A stretch of DNA of 64,000 bases, taken from contig NZ_JBEPOO010000001.1 of NCBI RefSeq assembly GCF_040546815.1, positions 558,001 through 622,000 of the forward strand, given 5' to 3'. Positions 54,035-64,000 of this stretch are shown piece by piece; positions within the stretch are counted from its first letter, which is position 1; each line of letters begins with the position of its first letter. The notes beneath the pieces were generated by a model that worked only from the letters and a program-made list of their open reading frames with translations, was not told the DNA's origin and made no database searches. Made by a program: the position numbers and the translations under genes. Origin of the DNA: Devosia sp. 2618 (GTDB lineage Bacteria; Pseudomonadota; Alphaproteobacteria; Rhizobiales; Devosiaceae).

Positions 54035-55216
54035 ATGCTGAGTGAGCTGTCAGGGCGGGGCGACTATGTCAGCCGCACCCTGTGCACGATTGCTGAAATC
54101 GACGCCGTAGCCGAGCAGTGGCTGGCGGTCGAGCAGTCTTGCGTCAGCCAACTTTCGTATTTCCAGACCTTTTCGTGGTGCCGCGGCTGGGTCGAGCAGT
54201 TCTGCGGCCCGCGCGGGCCAAAACCCCATATCCGCACCGTCTGGCAGGGCGACCAACTGGTCGCCGTCTGGCCGCTGATGATCGCCGGCGGTGGCATCGG
54301 CCTCAAGCGGCTCGAAAATCTCGGCGAACCACATTCGCAATATTGCAACGTCATCATCCGGCCCGACGCCGACAACGATGCGGTGATGGGTCTGCTGGTC
54401 GACGGTCTCGCCAAGGGCAAATGGGACGTGGCGGTGTTTCGCCCTGTGCCGGCTGACTCGCGGCTGGCGCGCGCCCTGCGCCATTTGCCCAGCATTCGCG
54501 GCTATGAAAACGAAGCCTCGGTGCTGGACCTGTCGCGCTACGAGAGCACGCAGGATTACACCGCCCAGCTCGGCAAACTGCAGAAGCGCAATCGCAATCG
54601 CCGCCGCAACCATCTGGCGCGGCTGGGTGAGCTGTCCTTCTCCATGGTCTGGCCCGGCCATCCCGAATTTGCCGAACTGGTGCGTCTTGCCGCGACCATG
54701 AAGCGACGCTGGCTCAGCGAAACCTCGCGCTACAGCGTTGGCTTCGCCATGGCGGAATACGAGACCTTTCTGTCCCAGCTCGACGGCAATGCTGATGCAC
54801 TGTCCGGCGCGTGTCTCTCCGTCCTGCGGGTCGGCGGCAAGGTCGTTGCGCTCGAACTCGGCTTTATCCAGAACAAGCACTATTACGCCTATCTTGGCGG
54901 CTTCGACTGGGACCTGCGCCAGTTGTCGCCGGGCAAGGTGCAGATGGAAATGACCGTCGGCTGGCTGATCGACAATGGCGTCGAGGCCTATGACCTGCTG
55001 GTCAATCCAGCCGATTACAAACGGTCCTGGAGCAATCGCGACATCAAGCTGCGCGGCTATGCGCTGCCGCTGACCTGGCGCGGCTGGCTTTATTCGGGCG
55101 CCTGGCTGCCGACCATTCGCCCGGCCATCAAGCGCGTCCATTCGATGATCCCGGACCTGTTGCGGCGGCTTGCCACGGCGGGGCAGGGAGTGGTCTGCCT
55201 TTTCCTCTATGTCTAG
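54035..55216 (+). CDS. CelD/BcsL- or FemAB-like GNAT acetyltransferase
   Basis: 393 aa. The acyl-transfer core runs about 185-345, with the helix pattern LGKLQKRNRNRRRNHLARLGE (a basic stretch, key residues the run of Arg/Asn), ATMKRRWLSETSRY, VVALELGFIQNKHYYAYLGGFDWDLRQLSPGKV and a final YDLLVNPADYKRSWS segment. Such proteins are implicated in cellulose or exopolysaccharide modification. AGAGGAG lies seven bases before the ATG. Its stop overlaps the flippase start by eight bases. Confidence 0.82.
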   Translation: MLSELSGRGDYVSRTLCTIAEIDAVAEQWLAVEQSCVSQLSYFQTFSWCRGWVEQFCGPRGPKPHIRTVWQGDQLVAVWPLMIAGGGIGLKRLENLGEPHSQYCNVIIRPDADNDAVMGLLVDGLAKGKWDVAVFRPVPADSRLARALRHLPSIRGYENEASVLDLSRYESTQDYTAQLGKLQKRNRNRRRNHLARLGELSFSMVWPGHPEFAELVRLAATMKRRWLSETSRYSVGFAMAEYETFLSQLDGNADALSGACLSVLRVGGKVVALELGFIQNKHYYAYLGGFDWDLRQLSPGKVQMEMTVGWLIDNGVEAYDLLVNPADYKRSWSNRDIKLRGYALPLTWRGWLYSGAWLPTIRPAIKRVHSMIPDLLRRLATAGQGVVCLFLYV

Positions 55217-56510
55217 CCCCGCACGCGGCGGGCTGATCGATACGGCGCTGGCTTTCGGCATTCGCGTGCTGAGCGCTGGGCTGATGTTCGGGCTGCAGGT
55301 GCTGCTCGCCCGGTTGATGCCGCTTGATGGCTATGGCGGTTTCGTCACCATCTGGACCTGGATGCTGGCGCTGGGCAGTTTCGCCGCACTCGGCTTTGCC
55401 GAGTCCAGCGTTCGTTTCCTGCCGCGCTACCGGGCACGCGGACGCGAAGGCCATATTCAGGGCTATTGGCGCTATGGGCTGCGGCTGGTCGTGCTCGTTT
55501 CCGGTGCGGTGGCGGTGATCGCAGCGGGTGCGGCTTTGCTCTATGGCGCCGAGGCCGGGCCGGGACTGATGGTCCTGCTGGTGGCGCTTGGCCTGCCGTT
55601 TCTGGCAGTCGAATATTATCTCGAAGGCATTGCCCGCAGTTTCGGCTGGTTCCGCCTCGCCGCCGTGCCGGTCTACATCATCCGGCCGCTCCTGATCGCG
55701 GCGCTCTGCCTTGGCCTGACGCAAGCGGGCGTCGTGCTGACGCTGCCGGTGGTCGGGGCGGTGCTGGTGGTCTCTATGGCAATGGTGGCCATCGGTGTCG
55801 CGCTGGTGGTGGCATCGCGGCTGAAGTCCGAGGAGAGCGTGCAGTCTTCGCCCCGTCGCCAGAGCCTCTGGCTTAGGGCGTCCCTCCCGCTGCTGGTCGT
55901 TTCCGGGCTAGAAGATCTGCTGAGCTATTCCGACGTTCTGGTGCTCAGCCTTCTCGCCAGCCCCGATGAGGTCGCGATCTATTTCGCTGCGGCACGGACC
56001 TTGGCTCTGGCCAATTTTGTCGCCTATGCGGTCTATCTGGTGTCCGGTCGACGCTTTGCGCTCGATCTCGCCTCCCGAGACCGGGGTGAATTGCAACGCT
56101 CGATCAGCACCGCATCGCGGCTGACCTTCTGGTCGACGCTGGCCGCCGTCGCGGTGACGTTAGCGGTGGGGCCCTACCTCCTCGCGGCGTTCGGCGCAGG
56201 CTTTGCCGATGGTTATGTCGTCATGGCCATTCTGGGTGCAGGCCTGATTGCCAAGTCGATTTCGGGGCAGGCGGGGGAATTGCTGGTCGTCACCGGCCGC
56301 CAGCGCGAAGTGATCTGGTTGTCGGCGGTGGTGCTGGTCTCCAGCGGCGCGCTTTGCTTCGTGCTGGTGCCCATGTTCGGCATCATGGGCGCCGCCATCG
56401 CCACGGCGACGACCATGCTGGTGCGCAGCCTGGCCTTGATCGCCACCGTCTGGCGCGTCGAAAAACTGCAGGTCGTCGCCCTGGGTCTGCCGCTGCGGAT
56501 CGGTGTCTGA
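55209..56510 (+). CDS. polysaccharide flippase-like membrane protein (Wzx/MATE-type)
   Basis: 433 aa with about 12 to 14 membrane helices. Opening GGLIDTALAFGIRVLSAGLMFGLQVLLARLMPLDGYGGFVTIW is characteristic of the O-antigen/exopolysaccharide exporter fold (highlighted: LLARLMPLDGYG). The ATG at 55209 lies inside the end of the acetyltransferase gene. Together they suggest modification and export of a surface sugar; the rest of the pathway is not in the window. Confidence 0.85.
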   Translation: MSSPARGGLIDTALAFGIRVLSAGLMFGLQVLLARLMPLDGYGGFVTIWTWMLALGSFAALGFAESSVRFLPRYRARGREGHIQGYWRYGLRLVVLVSGAVAVIAAGAALLYGAEAGPGLMVLLVALGLPFLAVEYYLEGIARSFGWFRLAAVPVYIIRPLLIAALCLGLTQAGVVLTLPVVGAVLVVSMAMVAIGVALVVASRLKSEESVQSSPRRQSLWLRASLPLLVVSGLEDLLSYSDVLVLSLLASPDEVAIYFAAARTLALANFVAYAVYLVSGRRFALDLASRDRGELQRSISTASRLTFWSTLAAVAVTLAVGPYLLAAFGAGFADGYVVMAILGAGLIAKSISGQAGELLVVTGRQREVIWLSAVVLVSSGALCFVLVPMFGIMGAAIATATTMLVRSLALIATVWRVEKLQVVALGLPLRIGV

Positions 56511-56529
56511 CCGACCCGCAGCGATTGCG

Positions 56530-57153
56530 TCAGGCGTTCTGCCAGTGCCGGTAGAGTGCCGCAATGTCGGCGCTGCATAGCAGGGGCATGGCGGCCTCTA
56601 GCTGATCCTCGGACCAGTCCCACCACTGCATTTCGAGCAGCATGGCGATCTGCTCGTCATTGAAGCGCTTGCGGATGGGCTTGGCTGGGTTGCCGCCGAC
56701 AATGGTGTAGGGCTCGACATCCTTGGTCACCAAAGCGCGGGTGCCGATGACCGCGCCGTGGCCGATGGTGACGCCCGCCATGATGATGGCCTCCGAACCA
56801 ATCCACACATCATTGCCGATCACGGTATCGCCCGCCGCCTTGAAGCCGTCCACGGCTCCCGCAAATTCGGGGTGATCGGGCAGATAAAAGAACGGGAACG
56901 TGCTGACCCAGTCGTTCCGGTGGCCCTGATTGCCGGCCATGATGAAGGCGGCGCCCGAGCCGATGGAACAGAAACTGCCCACGATCAGCTTGTCGGCGCC
57001 CTCATGCGGCAAGAGGAACCGGGCGCAGTCGTCAAAGCTGTGGCCGTGATAATAGCCCGAATAATAGCTGTAGCGCCCGACAACGATATTGGGATGGGTG
57101 ACCTGACGGTCAAGCGGAATGCCCTTGAAGGGGCTCTCGAAAAAATTGGTCAT
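56530..57153 (-). CDS. catB: CatB-type (xenobiotic) acetyltransferase
   Basis: 207 aa left-handed beta-helix acetyltransferase. Residues 1-45 ([28 protein letters not shown]) and [17 protein letters not shown] with catalytic His78 follow type B chloramphenicol acetyltransferase closely, as do [11 protein letters not shown] and [13 protein letters not shown]. It may acetylate chloramphenicol or another hydroxyl; native substrate unknown. Codon use and GC look like the neighbours and no mobile element is beside it, so it seems a resident chromosomal gene. Convergent with the flippase. Confidence 0.9.
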   Translation of the reverse strand: MTNFFESPFKGIPLDRQVTHPNIVVGRYSYYSGYYHGHSFDDCARFLLPHEGADKLIVGSFCSIGSGAAFIMAGNQGHRNDWVSTFPFFYLPDHPEFAGAVDGFKAAGDTVIGNDVWIGSEAIIMAGVTIGHGAVIGTRALVTKDVEPYTIVGGNPAKPIRKRFNDEQIAMLLEMQWWDWSEDQLEAAMPLLCSADIAALYRHWQNA

Positions 57154-57512
57154 TTCTGTCTCTGAGGTCGACCTGCCGACAGAACGTCGCTCTCCCTTGC
57201 GAGAGCAAACGGCACAAGGTCAGGCAGGGTGGTGAAATCGAAGATCCGCACGGCTACCGAGGGGGCGGCCATGATCAAGCGGAATGCCGCTTGTCGGAAG
57301 TGCTCCGCTGAACGCGCTTAGGCGATCAGGTGCACGTGGTGCTTGGTTGCTTCGATTATCATGGGGGCGAGGATAGGTCCCCGGGCAGTGGTGTCAAGTT
57401 CGCCAGCAGGGAGCAGCCAGTAGACCTCACCCTGAGCGTGTCGAAGGGCGAGGTCGTGGCTGGATGGTGCCACGACCTCGTGGTTCGACAGGCTCACCAT
57501 GAGGTCTACTGC
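57154..57512. other. 359-base intergenic region upstream of catB and downstream of carB
   Basis: Contains the catB promoter region and, at 57421-57508, the second copy of the TAGACCTCA repeat. No gene supported. The first 260 bases show no clear structure. Confidence 0.5.
57421..57508. repeat. palindromic repeat, TAGACCTCA / TGAGGTCTA family, copy 2
   Basis: Same arms as 46191-46280, with a central CGAGGTCGTGGC...GCCACGACCTCG pair that is perfect here. Ends four bases before the carB stop codon region, so it may terminate carB. Confidence 0.85.
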
Positions 57513-60824
<3,312 letters not shown>

Positions 60825-61040
60825 AGGGCTCGCTCAACTTGTCTATCGTTGGTCGGGCGAGAGGAAAGAATCGCCCGGACAGCACCTGTCTCGCGGCAAA
60901 CCGCACGGCAACTGAGCGCTGCAGCGCGGGGTCATGTTCAGACATGGTGGTTAGGTGGGCTGTCTAGCGGAGAAGATGGGGAAAGCCAACCCCATACGCA
61001 CGCATCTGGTGATGCTTAAACAGCTTAGGCGCTTTTAAGC

Positions 61041-61412
61041 CTAGGCGGCATGGGCCCAAAGCTGACACGCCAAACCTTCCAGCACCTGATCGATGCTGTA
61101 TGGCTTTTGTACGAAGACGGCGCCGGGCGGCAATTGTGCCGGGGTCGGGCGGACACCGCCCGAGACGATCACGATGGGCAGGCCTGGCTTTTGCTGGGCA
61201 AAGCGCCAGGCCAAGTCGAGGCCGTTCATGGTGCCGGGCATTTCGATATCGGTGATCAGCGCGTCGATCTGGGCGGTTGGCAGGTGCTGCGCAGCGGTAT
61301 CGGCGGTCGCGACGGGCAGGGCCGCGATGCCGTGATCTTCGAGATTGTCCACCAGGTCGAGCAAAAGCATCGCCTGATCTTCAACAACAAGAACCCTAGA
61401 AATCCCGGACAC
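61041..61412 (-). CDS. single-domain response regulator
   Basis: 123 aa, receiver domain only: acidic pair in VVEDQ, phospho-acceptor Asp55 in LITDIEMPG, Ser/Thr in IVSGG and Lys in FVQKPYS. No output domain, so it probably acts by protein contact or phosphotransfer. I chose the GTG at 61412 because GAGG lies seven bases upstream; TTG at 61418 is the alternative. No histidine kinase is adjacent. Confidence 0.88.
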   Translation of the reverse strand: MSGISRVLVVEDQAMLLLDLVDNLEDHGIAALPVATADTAAQHLPTAQIDALITDIEMPGTMNGLDLAWRFAQQKPGLPIVIVSGGVRPTPAQLPPGAVFVQKPYSIDQVLEGLACQLWAHAA

Positions 61413-61521
61413 GGTCAAACCTCACGTCTATCACGACAGATAGAAGTACCGCAGAAGGGTTAAAGTTGCTGCATGGCAGGGTTGGCCCGGAGTCATAGTT
61501 AGAATTTGGTTCAAACTGGCG

Positions 61522-62628
61522 CTATTTGGAGCGCCACAGGCCCACGCGCAGGCCGCCATGCAGCACGGTTGGTTCGACCAGTTCGAGGCCCAGTCCGGTC
61601 GCCTTGGCCAGTTCCTTGTCTGTGGTGATGATGCCGACGCGCCAGCCGGGGAATTTGGCTTTGAGCACATTGCCCAGCGAGCGATAGAGCCCCAATAGCG
61701 GCGCCTTGCTGCCGATGCGGTTGCCATAGGGCGGGTTGATGATGATGATGCCGGGCGGCGCATCGAGCGGCTCCAGCGTTTCAACGCTATTCTGCTCGAA
61801 CTCCACCAGATCGGCCACGCCAGCGCGAATGGCGTTTTCCTGGCTCATGCGGATGGCGCCGGCGTCACGATCCGAGCCGTAGAAGCGGGCGGTGGTGGTG
61901 CGCGGCTCTGTCGGTGCGCGGAGCTTTTCCCAGACCTTGGCGTCAAAACCACGCAACTGCTCGAACGCAAACTGGCGCTCGCGGCCGGGCTTGAGGCCGA
62001 GGGCAATCTCGGCCGCCTCGATGACGAACGTGCCCGAGCCGCACATCGGGTCGAACACCGTCTGGGTGCCGTCGAACCCGCATTGGCGCAAAAACATCGC
62101 GGCCATGGTCTCGCGCATCGGCGCCTTGTTGACGGCTTCCTTGAAGCCCCGCTTGTGCAGCGACTCGCCCGTCGTATCGACGCTGACGGTCACCATGTCG
62201 TCCTCGATGCGCACCATCACGCGCAGCTCGGCTTCGTCGCTGATCGGCGCGCCGAGTTCTTCGGCTATGGCATTGGCGGCGCGCTGGCTGGCGGCCCCGG
62301 CATGATAGATGCGCGACCGCTTGCAGCTGGCTTCGACCTTGACCGGCACATCCGGCCGCAGGAAGCTCGCCCACTCCACCTTGCGCGCCCGCTTGTCGAG
62401 TTGGGCCAGATGCATGGCACGAAAGCTTGCCATCCGCGCCAGCACACGGGTGGCGCCGCGCAGTTCGAGATTGGCCTTCCACACATCGGGCCAGCCGCCT
62501 TCAAAGGCCACGCCGCCGTCGACGACCTTGGCTTGCGCAAAGCCGACAGCGCGGGCCTCCTCGCAAAGCGGGGCTTCAAGCCCCGGCGTGGCGACGAGGT
62601 AGATTTCAAATGGGGCTGGCTCGGTCAT
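61522..62628 (-). CDS. THUMP-domain class I methyltransferase (RlmL/TrmN family)
   Basis: 368 aa. N-terminal THUMP domain about 45-150 for RNA binding, then a Rossmann SAM domain with DPMCGSGTFVIEAAEIALG at about 192-210 and the guanine-N2 catalytic motif NPPYGNR near 298-304. Probably modifies a guanine in 23S rRNA or tRNA. Stands alone. Confidence 0.9.
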   Translation of the reverse strand: MTEPAPFEIYLVATPGLEAPLCEEARAVGFAQAKVVDGGVAFEGGWPDVWKANLELRGATRVLARMASFRAMHLAQLDKRARKVEWASFLRPDVPVKVEASCKRSRIYHAGAASQRAANAIAEELGAPISDEAELRVMVRIEDDMVTVSVDTTGESLHKRGFKEAVNKAPMRETMAAMFLRQCGFDGTQTVFDPMCGSGTFVIEAAEIALGLKPGRERQFAFEQLRGFDAKVWEKLRAPTEPRTTTARFYGSDRDAGAIRMSQENAIRAGVADLVEFEQNSVETLEPLDAPPGIIIINPPYGNRIGSKAPLLGLYRSLGNVLKAKFPGWRVGIITTDKELAKATGLGLELVEPTVLHGGLRVGLWRSK

Positions 62629-62719
62629 GGCGCAGCACTAGCTTGCGCGGGGCGGCGGAGCAATGGCTGGCGGGAAACCAAGACGATGCTGTAGCGTTTC
62701 CTTCAGACGGAGAATTGCC

Positions 62720-62992
62720 ATGTGCCGCAACATCAAGCCGCTGTTCAACTTTGAGCCACCCGCCTCGCGCAACGAAATGCATGATGCGGCGCTGCAGTTC
62801 GTGCGCAAGATTTCCGGCTACAACACGCCCTCAAAGGCCAATGAAGCGGCGTTTCACGAGGCGGTTGAAGACGTCGAAAAGATCGTGCGGAAGCTCTTGG
62901 CTTCGCTCGATACCAGCGCGCCGCCCAAGGATCGCGAGATCGAGGCGGCCAAGCACAAGGAGCGCTCCAAACTCCGCTTTGGCACCGCCTGA
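62720..62992 (+). CDS. DUF2277-family protein
   Basis: 90 aa. It opens MCRNIKPLFNFEPPAS, followed by FVRKISGYNTPSKANEAAFHEAVE, which match DUF2277 throughout. A small cytoplasmic protein of unknown role, common in Actinobacteria and Rhizobiales. CGGAG lies eight bases before the ATG. Convergent with clpS, one base between stop codons. Confidence 0.9.
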   Translation: MCRNIKPLFNFEPPASRNEMHDAALQFVRKISGYNTPSKANEAAFHEAVEDVEKIVRKLLASLDTSAPPKDREIEAAKHKERSKLRFGTA

Positions 62993-62993
62993 C

Positions 62994-63299
62994 CTATTCC
63001 TCGGGCTCGGTGGTAAACAGCAGCGGAAATCCGTGCTGGTGGGCATAATCGGTCGCGCGGGTCGCCTTTTCGTCGGCTATTTCCTTGGTGAACACGGCAA
63101 CGACGCAGGCGCCCTTGGTGTGCGCGGTCATCATGATGACATTGGCCTGCGCCTCGGGCACGCGGAACTCGTCCTTGAGCAGCCGCACGACGAATTCGCG
63201 CGGGGTAAAATCGTCGTTGACGAGGATCACCTTGTGCAGCGGCGGGCGTGCAGTTTTGAGCACGGTGGCCGTGCGGGGTTTTGTATTGGTGTCAGCCAT
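62994..63299 (-). CDS. clpS: ClpS adaptor of the ClpAP protease
   Basis: 101 aa. N-terminal tail then PLHKVILVNDDFTPREFVVRLL and MMTAHTKGACVVAVFTKEIADEKA, holding the N-degron pocket and the ClpA contact. Delivers N-end rule substrates. ATG at 63299 has GGAGG upstream. clpA is not in the window. Confidence 0.94.
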   Translation of the reverse strand: MADTNTKPRTATVLKTARPPLHKVILVNDDFTPREFVVRLLKDEFRVPEAQANVIMMTAHTKGACVVAVFTKEIADEKATRATDYAHQHGFPLLFTTEPEE

Positions 63300-63402
63300 T
63301 GGTCGCCTCCAGGGCGAAAGGGCAGGCGCATTGAACAAGCGGGCACTGCCTGATGCTCAGGGAAGCAAAATCGACCCCGCCGGGTCAAGTGACAATCTGG
63401 TG

Positions 63403-64000
63403 CTAGCGGCGCGGGCTGATCAGTTTGGCAAGGCCCAGCACGAAAATCGCAACGATGGCCGGGGCAATGGCGAGGAACGATCCCGCTGCCAAAAGTGCCC
63501 CCGTGCCCGCCCACATGATCGAGGCAAAGGCCTCGCTGAGCGTGGCGGCGCGCGAGGCGACCTGACGGCGGCGGAACATCGAGCGCTTGGCGACGACACG
63601 GAACCACAGCTGGATTGCGGTGGCCGAACCGGCTGACAGCGCAGCACAGAGCAGGGTGATCAGCGCCATATAGGGGTCGGTAAAGGCCATCAGCAACAGC
63701 AGGGGCGCCAGTACTGCCGCGATGACGATCAGCACAGCCTCGATCTTGGCGATCAACACTGTGCGCGGCGAAACCGGCGCGGTCACCACCAGATCATGGG
63801 CGTCTTCGCCGGAAATCGCGAGCCAGGCGAGACCGCCCGCCAGTTGCCCAGCCGCCATCACCAGCACGGGCACGACCACGACAAACGCCCCGGCATGATC
63901 GCCAAAGTTCATCCAGAGCAGCAAAGCAGGCGGCAGCAGATAAAGGATCTGCATCAGCGTTTGCGACAGCAGCCACGGATCGCGCTGCAGCAGCCTCCAT
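63403..64000 (-). CDS. integral membrane protein, possible ABC-2-type permease, 5' end outside window
   Basis: At least 199 aa; the frame is open past the end of the window (upstream residues LLQRDPWLLSQTL). The visible part has about five membrane helices (LLPPALLLWMNF, VVVVPVLVMAAGQLAGGLAWLAI, AVLIVIAAVLAPLLLLMAF, ATAIQLWF, MWAGTGALLAAG). ISGEDAHDLVVTAPVSPRTVLIAKI resembles the cytoplasmic loop of ABC exporter permeases. Call is tentative. Confidence 0.55.
   Translation of the reverse strand, partial: WRLLQRDPWLLSQTLMQILYLLPPALLLWMNFGDHAGAFVVVVPVLVMAAGQLAGGLAWLAISGEDAHDLVVTAPVSPRTVLIAKIEAVLIVIAAVLAPLLLLMAFTDPYMALITLLCAALSAGSATAIQLWFRVVAKRSMFRRRQVASRAATLSEAFASIMWAGTGALLAAGSFLAIAPAIVAIFVLGLAKLISPRR

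Overview
The window looks like an ordinary stretch of a GC-rich alphaproteobacterial chromosome. The gene content fits the Hyphomicrobiales, and Devosia or a close relative is my best guess. Supporting this are a FrcBCA-type sugar importer next to a ROK regulator, a petABC (fbcFBH) operon, the lgt / MidA-like / pgeF and prs / bL25 / pth / ychF minus-strand runs, a two-gene MurD2-MurL module, and many TTG and GTG starts. I see no rRNA, tRNA, CRISPR, phage, transposase or integrase. The assignment rests on recognising protein families by eye, not on any search.

Layout. 1-3.3 kb: end of malate synthase G facing adenine deaminase, with palindromic repeats between them. 3.4-12.7 kb: small membrane protein, topoisomerase IB, ROK regulator, then a plus-strand sugar/polyol locus (binding protein, permease, ATPase, zinc dehydrogenase, SDR oxidoreductase, a DUF429-like protein) and MgtC. 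12.7-13.3 kb: a gene-free, hairpin-rich interval. 13.3-18 kb: a TolB/TPR membrane protein, an SMR exporter, and MurD2-MurL. 18-26.9 kb: housekeeping enzymes (two Nudix, Xi-class GST, GNAT, CCA-adding enzyme, AAA ATPase, HemF, TrmL). 27.1-29.8 kb: cytochrome bc1 operon. 30-38.7 kb: apt, GFA and VOC proteins, TerC, two MaoC-like proteins, an orphan iron-type binding protein, ychF, and a sorbosone-dehydrogenase-like protein.

38.9-42.6 kb: an ECF sigma / anti-sigma pair divergent from a DUF4394 protein, then a multicopper oxidase. 42.7-48.4 kb: pth, rplY, prs, pgeF, midA-like and lgt. 48.5-57.2 kb: UbiK-like protein, phosphoesterase, YbjN, proC, cold-shock protein, TPR methyltransferase, threonine aldolase, a CelD/FemAB-like acetyltransferase overlapping a flippase, and a CatB-type acetyltransferase. 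57.5-64 kb: carB, single-domain response regulator, RlmL-like methyltransferase, DUF2277, clpS, and a truncated membrane protein running off the end.

The points most worth a second look are: (1) MurD2-MurL, a known but uncommon L-Glu ligation plus epimerisation route to D-Glu in peptidoglycan; (2) an ECF sigma factor that apparently needs a CTG start, with an identical TGCATCY-N17-GTA motif on both sides of its divergent promoter region; (3) the hairpin-rich interval at 12.7-13.1 kb; and (4) at least five families of palindromic intergenic repeats sitting at gene 3' ends. I found nothing I would call a wholly new system.
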